Positions 52,524 through 61,901 are shown, numbered from the stretch's first letter. The stretch: 64,000 nucleotides of DNA from Oscillospiraceae bacterium (GCA_017430455.1 JAFRMX010000015.1:44286-108285); one strand, 5' to 3'. A program made the numbers and translations. The notes: generated from the letters alone by a model not told the origin.

Positions 52524-55073
52524 TCAGCCTTTCATATTTATCTCTGCGATCGCCGCTTCGATCTGCTTCTGTACGGTTTCAACTTCCGCTCGGAAGCTTT
52601 CTGAGGACATTCTGAGAACTCCGGAGCGCATAGCTGAGACGCGTATCAGGTTGTCCGAGGTAACTACGGTTACCTCCTCGTTTTTTCCGATCTCGGAGGC
52701 CAGGGATTCTATATACGCGTCGGCAGTTTCGCTCTCTTTCGTATAGACGATGTTTACCCCGTTGCGCTCTTCCTTTTCTCCCTGTGAGCCTTTGAGTCTG
52801 TAGCCGTCAAAAACGAGAATGATAGAGGACTTTGTAAAGCCCGAGAAGTTTTCCAGCATATCAAGAAGGCGGAAGCGGGCAAGGTCCATATCCGAAAGAG
52901 CGAGTTCTTTAAGTTCCGGCCAGGAGAAAATAAGGTTGTATCCGTCGATTATCAGGCGCTGTCTGGATCGCCTGAACAGATCCGGAGCTTCGGAAGGAGC
53001 CTCCGAGACTTCAGCATACTTCCTTCTCTTTATCGGGCCGAATTCCCGCTGCATGATCTCCTCCAGCTCTTTGTCGTCGAGATCGAAATTGCGCCTGTAT
53101 ATACGCGGAAACTCGTCTTTGACATGAACTTTTCCGTATCCGGTATCCAGATGCATGTAGTTCGGGACCTCATTCCAGGGAACGAAAGTACCGGCCCCGT
53201 GTGAACAGAATATGCTTCCTGAAGGGTTTTCAGTATCACGGTCAGGATCATATCCGATAGAGGCGATAACTTCCTCTCCGTTTTTGCACACATCAAATCC
53301 TGACGGCGTACAGCTCAGTTTACCCCTGCCTTTGGACCAGGCGGCAAGCTCGAGGGAATAATCTCCCAGCGCCGCAACGCCGACTTTGCCTTCGATCGAT
53401 GAAAACGCGCCATCAGATTCAGGGCCTTCAAAGCTGCCTTTCATGAGGCGGATATCGCTTATTGCTCTGCCGATCTGCTCAGACGGTACAGTGAGCTTAA
53501 AACAGTACTGGGGCTCAAGCAGAACGCTCTTCGCCTGCATGAGACCCTGGCGCACGGCACGCAGAGCGGCCTCCCTGAAATCTCCGCCTTCCGTGTGCTT
53601 GACATGGGCTCTGCCGGCAAGCAGAGTGATCTTGACATCAGTCAGAGGAGAACCTGTCAGAACGCCCCTGTGTTCCTTCTCGGCAAGAACCGAGAGTATA
53701 AGGCGCTGGTAATTTCTGTCGAGCAGGTCCTCGCTGCATGAGGAAGATATCACGATTCCAGAATCCCTCGGAAGAGGCTCAAGAGCGAGATGCACTTCAG
53801 CATAATGCCTCAGTGGTTCAAAATGCCCGATCCCTTCAACAGGCCCGGATATCGTCTCCTTGTACAGAATGCGGGGAGAATCTATCTCAACGTCAGCGCC
53901 GAAACGGTCTTTTAAAAGGGATATAAGAACCTCCTTCTGTATCGGGCCCATCAGCTTTATATGGATCTCACCGAGACTGCTGTCCCAGGAAGGGGAGAGA
54001 AGGGGATCTTCCTCGGCAAGCTCGGTAAGCTTCTGCATAAGGGTATGCGGATCCGTATCTTTCGGAGGCAGCATACGGTAGGACATCAGGGGCTCCAGGA
54101 CGGGAGCGGAAAAAGAAGCTCCTTCTCCGAGCAACTGCCCCGGGAAGGTCTTTGAAAGTCCGGCAACAGCGGCGACAGCGCCTGCGCTGACTTCCTCGGC
54201 AGCTTCGGAGGAAGTGCCCGAAAAACGCCTTATTGCGCTTACTTTTTCCGATATCCATGAGCTTCCGTCTTTAGGGAAATATGATATCGATGAGCGGACT
54301 TTTAGAGAACCTCCCATTATCTTCATGAAGGAGAGCCTTCCGAATGAGGGATCGTGAAGGACCTTGAATACACTCGCGCTGAATGTCGCAGGATATAAAT
54401 TGCCCGGAGCATACCTGCCCAGACCTTCGAGAAACTCGTCAATTCCCCGGAGCCTGAGTCCGGAACCGAAAAAGCAGGGGAAGACCGAACGCTTTTTTAT
54501 AAGACTCTTAATATCTTCATTGGAAAGGGAACCTTTTTCAATATAGTTTTCAAGAGCTGCCTCATCATTGAGAGCGCAGGCCTCATACAGGGCATCTCCC
54601 AAAAGGGAAAAATCGACGCATTTTTCCGAGAGCGAAAAGAGGTCTCTGAGAAGCTCCTCTTTTGTCCGGAAGGATATGTCGTTTTTTGTCACGAAAATAA
54701 AAACGGGGACATTATAGCGCGCCAAAAGCGCCCATAATGTCTCCGTATGTGCCTGGACTCCGGAAGCAGCGGAAATAACAAGAACAGCCGCATCCAGAAC
54801 AGAGAGAGTCCTCTCCGCTTCAGCAGAAAAATCAGCATGTCCGGGGGTATCAAGGAGATCAACGGAAATATCACCGGGTAAAGAGAACCTAGCCTGGTGA
54901 GAGAAGATCGTAATGCCTCTCTCGCGTTCGAGCACTTCAGTATCCAGGTGAGCGTTCCTGTGATCTACCCTTCCAAGAGTCCTTATCGCGCCGGATCTGT
55001 ATAGAAGAGCCTCACACAGAGTCGTCTTTCCGGCATCTGCGTGGGCGAGAACACCGATTACAAGGTTTTGCAT
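52524..55073 (-). CDS. EF-G/TetM-like GTPase fused to YacP/Rae1-type NYN nuclease
   Basis: 849 residues. Residues 1-640 form a translation GTPase with ribosomal-protection-like layout: G1 AHADAGKTT, G2 RERGITI, G3 DTPGHADF, G4 TKND, then EF-G domains III-V. From about residue 680 a NYN nuclease domain begins (LIIDGYNLIFSWPELKELAL, VFDGYRLKG, TKESETADAYIE, VVTSDN), matching Rae1/YacP, a ribosome-associated RNase that cuts mRNA in the A-site. The fusion joins ribosome binding to RNA cutting. The start at 55073 has no strong competitor. It lies between sufB and ylmH. Confidence 0.88.
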   Translation of the reverse strand: MQNLVIGVLAHADAGKTTLCEALLYRSGAIRTLGRVDHRNAHLDTEVLERERGITIFSHQARFSLPGDISVDLLDTPGHADFSAEAERTLSVLDAAVLVISAASGVQAHTETLWALLARYNVPVFIFVTKNDISFRTKEELLRDLFSLSEKCVDFSLLGDALYEACALNDEAALENYIEKGSLSNEDIKSLIKKRSVFPCFFGSGLRLRGIDEFLEGLGRYAPGNLYPATFSASVFKVLHDPSFGRLSFMKIMGGSLKVRSSISYFPKDGSSWISEKVSAIRRFSGTSSEAAEEVSAGAVAAVAGLSKTFPGQLLGEGASFSAPVLEPLMSYRMLPPKDTDPHTLMQKLTELAEEDPLLSPSWDSSLGEIHIKLMGPIQKEVLISLLKDRFGADVEIDSPRILYKETISGPVEGIGHFEPLRHYAEVHLALEPLPRDSGIVISSSCSEDLLDRNYQRLILSVLAEKEHRGVLTGSPLTDVKITLLAGRAHVKHTEGGDFREAALRAVRQGLMQAKSVLLEPQYCFKLTVPSEQIGRAISDIRLMKGSFEGPESDGAFSSIEGKVGVAALGDYSLELAAWSKGRGKLSCTPSGFDVCKNGEEVIASIGYDPDRDTENPSGSIFCSHGAGTFVPWNEVPNYMHLDTGYGKVHVKDEFPRIYRRNFDLDDKELEEIMQREFGPIKRRKYAEVSEAPSEAPDLFRRSRQRLIIDGYNLIFSWPELKELALSDMDLARFRLLDMLENFSGFTKSSIILVFDGYRLKGSQGEKEERNGVNIVYTKESETADAYIESLASEIGKNEEVTVVTSDNLIRVSAMRSGVLRMSSESFRAEVETVQKQIEAAIAEINMKG

Positions 55074-55102
55074 TTTATGAGATCCGGAGCCCTGGACGCA
55101 TT

Positions 55103-56023
55103 TTACTTAAGGAAACCGTTTACTATCTGTTCTTCAGCTTCCTGCTCGGTAAGGCCTAAAGTCTCGAGTTTTATGATCTGCTCACCGGCTATCTTTCCTA
55201 TAGCCGCTTCATGGATCAGAGACGCGTCCAGATCGTTGGCTTCAAGCTCCGGTACTGCGAGGATCCTGGCGTTGTTCATAATAATGGCATCGCACTCCGT
55301 GTGACCGGTGCATGGGGCATTGCCCACTATCCTTGACACGAATTTCTGATATGAATCCTCCTTGGCGACCGATCTGGAGACAACGTCTGCAGAGCTGCCC
55401 TCTCCGTTAAGCTCTGTCGTATAGTTGCTTACAGCAGTCTGACTGCCGTGGGTAAGAAGGCGCTCCCTGACCACAAGCTTCGCGCCCTTTTCGAGCTTGG
55501 AGAGAGTGGTGCGTACAGTGGAGTCGACGCCTTTTATCTGGACCATCTCCATCTCGACTGAACTGCCCTCTTCCTGATAGACCTCGGTCACAGGGTTTAA
55601 AATGCGTTTTCCGCGCCCGTCTCCCTCACCGTAGTGCTTCTCCACATATTTCACTTTGGAGTTTTTGCCTACGATGAAACGGTGAACTCCGTCGTGCTCG
55701 CTGTCGCCTGTGCCGCAATTGTTGATGCCGCAGCCGGCGACGATGACGACGTCACAGTCCTCACCGATATGGAAATCGTTGTAAACAGTCTCTTTAAGCC
55801 CTGATTCGCTCAAAACAACAGGGATATGAACGCTCTCGTTTTTTGTGCCGGGCTTTATGTAGATATCTATCCCGGATTTTTCGGTCTTTGAAACTATGTC
55901 TATATTGGCGGTGGTATTTCGCGCCTCAAGTTTGGAGTTTGAACGGATGTTGTAGGCGCCTGAAGGAACCGTATGCAGATCCGCTATCTCTCTGAGGAGC
56001 CTCTTCTGTATCTCATCAAGCAT
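55103..56023 (-). CDS. sufB: SufB/SufD-family Fe-S scaffold (minimal system)
   Basis: 306 residues of the SufBD fold (beta-helix core), shorter than full SufB. Blocks: GCGINNCGTGDSEHDGVHRF, VSRSVAKEDSYQKFVSRIVG, CTGHTECDAIIMN, LEANDLDASLIHEAAIG and a C-terminal NGFLK. No sufD, sufS or sufU is near, so with sufC it fits the two-gene minimal SufCB (SMS-type) machinery known from anaerobes. It lies 3 bp after sufC. Confidence 0.88.
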   Translation of the reverse strand: MLDEIQKRLLREIADLHTVPSGAYNIRSNSKLEARNTTANIDIVSKTEKSGIDIYIKPGTKNESVHIPVVLSESGLKETVYNDFHIGEDCDVVIVAGCGINNCGTGDSEHDGVHRFIVGKNSKVKYVEKHYGEGDGRGKRILNPVTEVYQEEGSSVEMEMVQIKGVDSTVRTTLSKLEKGAKLVVRERLLTHGSQTAVSNYTTELNGEGSSADVVSRSVAKEDSYQKFVSRIVGNAPCTGHTECDAIIMNNARILAVPELEANDLDASLIHEAAIGKIAGEQIIKLETLGLTEQEAEEQIVNGFLK

Positions 56024-56025
56024 TA

Positions 56026-56760
56026 TTATGCCCTCCCTTCAAGAACTGAGCATGCCGCCTGTGTGGAATCTTTCAAAAGCGAGGGAAGAATATCGTCCTT
56101 GGCGCCGGACTGGATTATCTTGCCGCCGGAGAGAATGATGATCTCATCCGCTATATTCAGTATACGCTCCTGGTGGGAGATTATAAGGATCGAGCCCTTG
56201 GTATCCATTCTCATGTTTTCGAAAACACGGTTTAAGCTCTGGAAGCTCCAGAGATCTATGCCGGCTTCGGGTTCGTCAAAAACAGAAAGCTTGGTGTTTC
56301 GGGCAAGAAGCGTCGCGATCTCTATGCGCTTGAGCTCTCCTCCGGACAGGGAGGCGTTGACCTCACGGTTGACGTAGTCCCTGGCGCAAAGTCCGACAAA
56401 ACTCAGATACTCGCATGCCTGTGAGACAGTCAGATTTTTCTTGGCAGCAAGCCTCAATAGATCTATGACCTGAATGCCCTTGAATTTGACCGGCTGCTGA
56501 AGGGCAAAGCTTATGCCCATGTTTGCGCGCTCGGTTATGGACTTATCCGTGATATCTTCTCCGTCAAAGAAGATCCGCCCGGCGCTGGGCTTTTCTATGC
56601 CCATGATGAGGCGGGCGAGGGTAGATTTTCCGCTACCGTTCGGGCCGGTAATTACCACAAAGCTGTCATCTTTGACCGTAAAACTGACATCATCAATGAT
56701 CGTTTTTTCATTTCCAGTCTCATCGATTACTTTAAAGCTCAGATTTTTAAGCTCAAGCAT
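56026..56760 (-). CDS. sufC: SufC-type Fe-S assembly ATPase
   Basis: ABC-type ATPase that drives Fe-S cluster assembly with SufB. Walker A GPNGSGKST near residue 35, signature LSGGELKRIEIA, Walker B LSVFDEPEAGID. 244 residues from the ATG at 56760; an ATG at 56772 is also in frame. First gene of the sufC-sufB-GTPase-ylmH operon. Confidence 0.93.
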   Translation of the reverse strand: MLELKNLSFKVIDETGNEKTIIDDVSFTVKDDSFVVITGPNGSGKSTLARLIMGIEKPSAGRIFFDGEDITDKSITERANMGISFALQQPVKFKGIQVIDLLRLAAKKNLTVSQACEYLSFVGLCARDYVNREVNASLSGGELKRIEIATLLARNTKLSVFDEPEAGIDLWSFQSLNRVFENMRMDTKGSILIISHQERILNIADEIIILSGGKIIQSGAKDDILPSLLKDSTQAACSVLEGRA

Positions 56761-56853
56761 TTCAAATTCCATCTCTTTCTTTAATGCTGAAAACAAAGTC
56801 GCAAGAGCTATTTTAACAGAATGAAAAAATAATTCAATAGCACCTAAAAATTA

Positions 56854-56882
56854 TTGAACTTTACGGTCTCTTTGAGTAATAT
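56854..56882 (+). promoter_or_regulatory. Predicted pfk promoter
   Basis: TTGAAC, 17-bp spacer, TAATAT, before the TTG start at 56912. Confidence 0.4.
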
Positions 56883-56911
56883 AATGACAACAAACAAAGG
56901 AGGTCAGATCC

Positions 56912-57997
56912 TTGAAAAGAATAACCAGAGTCGCTTTAATTACGAGCGGCGGCGATTGCCAGGGGCTCAATGCGGCCATCAGGGGCGTAGGAAAAGCGCT
57001 TTTGAACAGAATAGACGATATTGAAATATTCGGCATGCAGGACGGGTATCGCGGACTTATAGACAGAGATTACAAATTCATGGAAAGCCGCGACTTCTCG
57101 GGTATCATCACCCATGGTGGAACGATCCTCGGAACTTCCCGCCAGAACTATATTCCGGGAAAAGACATTGTAGACGATAACGGCGAAAGCCTTATTCCCG
57201 CTATGATGGATACCTATAACCGCCTGAATCTCGACTGCCTTGTCATAATGGGAGGAAACGGCACCCAGAAGAGCGCAAAGCTTCTGATGGACGCAGGAAT
57301 GAACGTCGTCACGCTTCCGAAGACCATAGACAACGATATCTGGGGTACAGACGTCACTTTCGGCTTTCAGAGCGCCGTAGACATCGCGACAAACGTCATA
57401 GATTATATCCATTCGACCGCATCCTCGCACGGACGCACATTTCTTGTCGAGCTTATGGGCAGAGACGCCGGCTGGCTGACACTCTATGCAGGGGTCGGTT
57501 CGGGGGCCGATGTCATACTCCTCCCGGAGATACCCTATGACATAGACAAAATAGTCGAGTATCTTGAGGAAAGGCGCGAGAGCGGCAGAAAATTCTCTAT
57601 TCTTGCCGTCTCGGAAGGCGCAAGATCCAAAAATGACGGGGTATTCGACGAGGAAGCAGCAAGAAAGAAGAAAGAGAGCTCAAAATATCCCACTATCTCC
57701 TATGAGCTCGCGGACATTATCGAAAAGAAAACAGGCCAGGAGACGAGAGTGACCATCCCCGGCCATTATCAGAGGGGCGGTCCTCCGTGCCCCTATGACA
57801 GAGTCCTTGCGACCCATTTCGGGGCTGCAGCTGCCGACCTCATAGTAAAAAAGGACTACGGCAAGATGGTCGCGATGCAAAACGGGAATATCGTTCCAAT
57901 ACCGCTTGCCGAGGCTGCGGAAAAGACTAAATTCCTGCCGACCGATCATCCGCTCATACAGGTCGGAAGAGATATCGGAATATCTTTCGGAGATTAA
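56912..57997 (+). CDS. pfkA: 6-phosphofructokinase
   Basis: Phosphorylates fructose-6-phosphate. 361 residues. Blocks: ALITSGGDCQGLNAAIRG, GGTILGTSR, GGNGTQKSA, PKTIDNDIWGTD, MGRDAGW and PGHYQRGGPP. At the two phosphodonor-deciding sites it has Gly in GGNG and Lys in PKTIDND, a mixed pattern, so ATP or pyrophosphate use is unsettled. Start is TTG 56912 with AAAGGAGG nine bases upstream. First gene of a unit with plsC- and fabG-like genes. Confidence 0.9.
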   Translation: MKRITRVALITSGGDCQGLNAAIRGVGKALLNRIDDIEIFGMQDGYRGLIDRDYKFMESRDFSGIITHGGTILGTSRQNYIPGKDIVDDNGESLIPAMMDTYNRLNLDCLVIMGGNGTQKSAKLLMDAGMNVVTLPKTIDNDIWGTDVTFGFQSAVDIATNVIDYIHSTASSHGRTFLVELMGRDAGWLTLYAGVGSGADVILLPEIPYDIDKIVEYLEERRESGRKFSILAVSEGARSKNDGVFDEEAARKKKESSKYPTISYELADIIEKKTGQETRVTIPGHYQRGGPPCPYDRVLATHFGAAAADLIVKKDYGKMVAMQNGNIVPIPLAEAAEKTKFLPTDHPLIQVGRDIGISFGD

Positions 57998-58003
57998 TAT
58001 AAC

Positions 58004-58822
58004 TTGATTTACGTATTTTTATCAACAGCTGTTGCCCTGACAGCGCTCATATCCGTAAATACTGCCTGGAGCTCTACTCCCCAGGCAGTAGTGTGTATAC
58101 CGGCGATTTTCGTTGCTGTTTTCATATCTATTAACATAATATTCGCACTGCTCGCCTGCCTTATGTCATTTTTCGTGAAAAAAGCACCTATCGAAAAGCA
58201 GGACGCTATGGCAAAATTCTGGTGCAGAGCAATAGCAAAGCTTCTGTGCGGGTATTTCGGAGTCAAAGCTGAGTTTGAAGGATTTGACAAGATCAGTGAG
58301 AAGAATTTCCTGTGGGTCAGCAATCACAGGTCAGGCTTTGATCCTCTTATCATCATGGGACTGAAACCTGAACTGAATATATCCTTCATATCAAAGCCGT
58401 CTAATTTCAATTTCAAGCCTATCGGATTTATGGCAGAAGGCATCGGCTGCCTCACTATCGACAGGGAGAACAACCGTGAGGCACTGAAGACCATACTCAC
58501 TGCTTCCGATTATATTAAAAAGGGTATCTGCAGTATCGGAATCTATCCGGAAGGGCACCGTTCAAAGACCGGAGAGCTTCTGCCTTTTCACAACGGCTCC
58601 TTCAAAATAGCCGAAAAAGCAAAATGCCCGGTCGTCGTGGCGGCGATTTCGGGCTCTGAAAACGTTATGAAGAATTTCCCGCTGAGAAAAACAGAGGTGA
58701 AGATCTCCGTGCTTGAAGTGATAGATACCGGGAGGGTAACGGAGATGAAAACCGCTGAGATGTCTCCATATGTGAGAACTATGATAGGGGACTTTCTTGA
58801 GGGCAGATCGAAAGATGAATAA
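58004..58822 (+). CDS. plsC: 1-acyl-glycerol-3-phosphate acyltransferase
   Basis: Membrane enzyme adding a second acyl chain in phospholipid synthesis. 272 residues with N-terminal helices, then NHRSGFD (catalytic His/Asp) near residue 106 and YPEGHRSKTG near 184. TTG start at 58004; the ribosome site is weak. It ends overlapping the SDR gene by 8 bp. Confidence 0.9.
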   Translation: MIYVFLSTAVALTALISVNTAWSSTPQAVVCIPAIFVAVFISINIIFALLACLMSFFVKKAPIEKQDAMAKFWCRAIAKLLCGYFGVKAEFEGFDKISEKNFLWVSNHRSGFDPLIIMGLKPELNISFISKPSNFNFKPIGFMAEGIGCLTIDRENNREALKTILTASDYIKKGICSIGIYPEGHRSKTGELLPFHNGSFKIAEKAKCPVVVAAISGSENVMKNFPLRKTEVKISVLEVIDTGRVTEMKTAEMSPYVRTMIGDFLEGRSKDE

Positions 58823-59549
58823 AGTTGCGCTGGTAACCGGCTCGTCGCGCGGAATAGGCAGAGCCGTAGCATTAAAGCTCGCGAGAAACGGTTATTCCGT
58901 ATGCATAAATTACATAGAGCGTGAGGACAGAGCTCTCGAGCTCCTCGACATATTAAATGCCGAGGGCCTTAGCGGAATGATCTGCAAGGCGGACGTTGCC
59001 GATCCCGAACAGGTAAATATGATGGTCAGGAAGGCGGAAGAGACACTGGGTCATATAAGCCTTCTTGTCAACAATGCAGGAATAGCAAGGCAGACACTTT
59101 TTCAGGACATGACCCACGAGTACTGGAAGAGGATCTTCGATGTGAACCTGGGAGGCTGCTTCAATACCATCAAAGCCGTATTGCCGAATATGCTCCATGA
59201 GCATGCCGGATGCATTGTGAACACTTCTTCGATCTGGGGAAACCACGGAGCCTCCATGGAGGTCGCCTATTCCTCAACGAAGCACGCTATAATCGGTCTC
59301 ACAAGGTCTCTTGCAGCGGAGCTTGCGCCGAGCGGGATAAGAGTCAACTGTGTGGCTCCGGGCGTCATAGATACGGATATGGTAAAGGTCCTGGGGCAGG
59401 AAACTCTGGATTCGCTTGCGGATACGATCGCGCTGGGAAGGCTCGGGAAGGCTGAGGAGATCGCAGAGTGCGTGTATTTCCTCGCGTCCGATTCCTCGTC
59501 ATACATAACCGGCCAGGTCATCACCGCCGACGGCGGGTTTATTATATAG
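58815..59549 (+). CDS. fabG: SDR-family oxidoreductase, 3-oxoacyl-ACP reductase-like
   Basis: Short-chain dehydrogenase of 244 residues: VTGSSRGIGRAVALKLARNG (NADPH loop), VNNAG, catalytic Ser in NTSSIWG, YxxxK in AYSSTKHA, and a C-terminal GQVITADGG. Best guess 3-oxoacyl-ACP reductase given the plsC neighbour; other SDR substrates remain possible. ATG 58815 overlaps plsC by 8 bp. Confidence 0.85.
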   Translation: MNKVALVTGSSRGIGRAVALKLARNGYSVCINYIEREDRALELLDILNAEGLSGMICKADVADPEQVNMMVRKAEETLGHISLLVNNAGIARQTLFQDMTHEYWKRIFDVNLGGCFNTIKAVLPNMLHEHAGCIVNTSSIWGNHGASMEVAYSSTKHAIIGLTRSLAAELAPSGIRVNCVAPGVIDTDMVKVLGQETLDSLADTIALGRLGKAEEIAECVYFLASDSSSYITGQVITADGGFII

Positions 59550-59551
59550 GC

Positions 59552-60421
59552 TTAAAAGACAAGTCCTATAACGCTTCCGCTGAGAAAGCTCAGAACGACC
59601 ATAATTAAAACGATCAGGAAGTTCTCCCTCATGTTCCTGTTTGTCCGGAAAAGGACGATCAGTCCCATTCCGGCATTGGAGAGGAGCCCCGCGAAAAGGC
59701 CTCCCGTGCCGATTATTCCGGAGATCCACGCCTGCGTTATAGCGACAGAGACGGAGCAGTTCGGGATGAGCCCGAAGAGAGCGAGCAGCAGCTCACCGAC
59801 GACAGGCCGGTTCAAAACAGTTCCGCTTAAGGCATCGGCACCGGCATAAGAGAGCAGACAGTTTAGTACAAAGCCTGTGATTATAAGAATAAGGGCTATC
59901 TTTAAGGTGTGCTTTAAAGCGGCGAGAAAGATGTTGCCGTCTTCATCACAGTCGCAATTCTCCCGCTCGCAGAAGGAATGAATATCCTTTCCGGGGCGCA
60001 GGAGCTTTGAAAAGATGAGATCGGCAATATAACCCAGGACAACTCCCAAAAGTATCTTTCCGATCAGGATCCTGATTATTGCGAGCGCCGATACTCCGCT
60101 TTGACGTCCGAGCTCCGTTAAAAGCACCGGGAGCATCTCGTCGGAGGTCGCGAAAAATACGGCGAGCAGTGTTCCGAGCGAGATCGTTCCCGTTGAGAAA
60201 AGCGCGGCAGAAGCGCCTGATATCCCGCACTGCGGGACAGCCCCCAAAAGCCCTCCTATGAGAGGGCCTGCTTTTTTTGAACGCCCGGAGAGAACCTCCT
60301 CGTTCAGTTTTTCGCTCCTCTCGAGCCATTCCATAAACAGATATGAGAGAAACAGAATGGGAACGCTCAGGGCTCCGTCTTTCAGAGCATCGATAAGTGA
60401 ATCAAGAATAAGTTCAAACAT
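59552..60421 (-). CDS. Putative metal-efflux membrane permease (arsenic_eff/manganese-transporter type)
   Basis: About 289 residues, mostly helices. Two repeats with the same pattern, GAVPQCGISGASAALFSTG and GLIPNCSVSVAITQAW, suggest an inverted repeat fold with conserved Cys residues, as in families annotated as arsenic-efflux or putative manganese transporters. A Cys/His/Asp loop CERENCDCDED lies in the middle. No metal riboswitch or regulator is next to it. The start at 60421 lacks a good ribosome site; a TTG at 60457 is an alternative. Confidence 0.72.
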   Translation of the reverse strand: MFELILDSLIDALKDGALSVPILFLSYLFMEWLERSEKLNEEVLSGRSKKAGPLIGGLLGAVPQCGISGASAALFSTGTISLGTLLAVFFATSDEMLPVLLTELGRQSGVSALAIIRILIGKILLGVVLGYIADLIFSKLLRPGKDIHSFCERENCDCDEDGNIFLAALKHTLKIALILIITGFVLNCLLSYAGADALSGTVLNRPVVGELLLALFGLIPNCSVSVAITQAWISGIIGTGGLFAGLLSNAGMGLIVLFRTNRNMRENFLIVLIMVVLSFLSGSVIGLVF

Positions 60422-60524
60422 GGTCAATAATATATTATGAATAAATTGAAAAATCAAGAAATATCGGCTTCTTTATTCCGCCTTACATGGTAAAATGTGC
60501 AAAAGTGAAATGAGGTAATGAAAA

Positions 60525-61643
60525 GTGGCCAATATAACAGATTACATCGACTGGCGCGGAGATCTGAGCTTTGCCGTCTCTCCGTTTAATGAAGTGGACA
60601 GTTATATAATAAGCAAGCTCGGCTCACCGGATTTTACGGATATAGTTCCCGGAAACGGTTTCATATCTGTCAGGGAAGCTGTCGAAGGCATGGAGAAGAA
60701 GGAAATAAACACTCTTGGAGTTCTTTCAAGTCAGTATGTGCTGGAGACTATCAGGAGACTTCCGGAAACACCCAGATACGAAGATCTCCGCCTCGGAGAC
60801 TACGTCAGCATCTACGATGAAGAAAAAGGCGAGCAGTTCTCTGCCCTGACGGTCATACTGCCGGACAATACGAGATATATTGCCTTCCGCGGCACGGACG
60901 ATACGCTTCTTGCCTGGAAGGAAGACTTCATGCTCGGAGCAACGGGAATAATTCCCGCCCAGTGGGATGCCGCAAAATACCTGAGAGCTGAAGCCTCAAA
61001 AAGCGATGATCCGATCATCATCGGAGGACATTCGAAAGGCGGAAACCTGGCCGTTTTCGCCGCGATGACCGCTTCTGCCCGGACTAAGAGCAAGATCTCT
61101 TCAGTATATAATTTTGACGGCCCCGGTTTTTTCAAAGACGTATCGCAAAACAGAGGATTTCTTGCAATCAGGCCAAAACTTCACACGATCGTCTCGAAAA
61201 ATACGACTGTCGGCGTCATTTTGTATTTCGATAAGGAGTGCGAGATAGCGGATACGGATGTATCCGGGATCTCTGCCCACGACGGTTTCAGATGGAAGGT
61301 GAAAGGGACCTCGTTTGTCAGGGCGGAGGGTTTCAGCGCCGCGACAAAAGCTTTCAGAGACGCCGCTTTTGAGGTCTCAAGGACGCTGACGCCGGAAGAG
61401 ATCGCTGAGACTGCGGATTCGTTGTTTTCCATTCTCTCCTCGGAGGGAGCGGAGACCGTGACGGACCTCACGGAGAGCAAGCTCAGAGAGGCAGTCATGG
61501 TCACGAACGAGCTTCGAAAGGACCCCTCGGTCAGCAGATTTTTCGAGCTGCTCATAGAGCAGTGGATCCGCAACATGGCGGAATCGGGCAGGATGAAGAT
61601 CCCCAAAGTCCGCCTCAGAGCGATAAGAAAACACCGCATATAA
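60525..61643 (+). CDS. Mbeg1-like (DUF2974) alpha/beta hydrolase
   Basis: 372 residues. The lipase-like core has YIAFRGTDDT (oxyanion part) and GGHSKGGNLAVFAA with the nucleophile Ser, typical of DUF2974/Mbeg1-like hydrolases found in Firmicutes. Substrate unknown. GTG start at 60525 after GAGG. No signal peptide, so cytoplasmic. A terminator follows. Confidence 0.87.
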   Translation: MANITDYIDWRGDLSFAVSPFNEVDSYIISKLGSPDFTDIVPGNGFISVREAVEGMEKKEINTLGVLSSQYVLETIRRLPETPRYEDLRLGDYVSIYDEEKGEQFSALTVILPDNTRYIAFRGTDDTLLAWKEDFMLGATGIIPAQWDAAKYLRAEASKSDDPIIIGGHSKGGNLAVFAAMTASARTKSKISSVYNFDGPGFFKDVSQNRGFLAIRPKLHTIVSKNTTVGVILYFDKECEIADTDVSGISAHDGFRWKVKGTSFVRAEGFSAATKAFRDAAFEVSRTLTPEEIAETADSLFSILSSEGAETVTDLTESKLREAVMVTNELRKDPSVSRFFELLIEQWIRNMAESGRMKIPKVRLRAIRKHRI

Positions 61644-61658
61644 TGCAAGTTGCACAAA

Positions 61659-61696
61659 ACCCGCGGCCTTTTTGAGGCTCCGCGGGTGTTTTTTAA
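61659..61696 (+). terminator. Intrinsic terminator
   Basis: ACCCGCGG / CCGCGGGT stem with a 13-nt loop, then GTTTTTT. Confidence 0.85.
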
Positions 61697-61704
61697 ACAC
61701 GGAT

Positions 61705-61795
61705 ATTCATAATTATTCATAATATTCAAGCAATAATGAATATTTTATGGTAAATATTCACAAAACAGCAGAAATAATAAATTTTTATTCATAAT
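61705..61795 (+). promoter_or_regulatory. ARG-box-like repeats upstream of amino-acid ABC operon
   Basis: ATTCATAAT occurs at 61705, 61715 and 61787, with further ATTCA half-sites at 61724 and 61756 and TGAATATT at 61737. These half-sites resemble ArgR/AhrC boxes, suggesting arginine-dependent control of the transporter. The rest of the gap from 61697 is AT-rich and non-coding. Confidence 0.5.
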
Positions 61796-61799
61796 TTCC

Positions 61800-61828
61800 T
61801 TGACATTTGAAAAGCCGGATGTTATTAT
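61800..61828 (+). promoter_or_regulatory. Promoter of the amino-acid ABC operon
   Basis: TTGACA at 61800-61805, 17-bp spacer, TATTAT at 61823-61828; immediately downstream of the last ATTCATAAT box. Confidence 0.7.
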
Positions 61829-61901
61829 CCGTTCATCAAAACCGAAACAGAGGTTTGTGGAAGAACTTTTAAATACGGACAATAACGAAAGGATGATCAA
61901 A

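Noticed and set aside
52524..55073. Simple tetracycline-resistance gene (tetM type)
   Set aside because: GTPase resemblance is real, but the sequence is only distantly TetM-like and carries a C-terminal nuclease domain, so resistance cannot be claimed.
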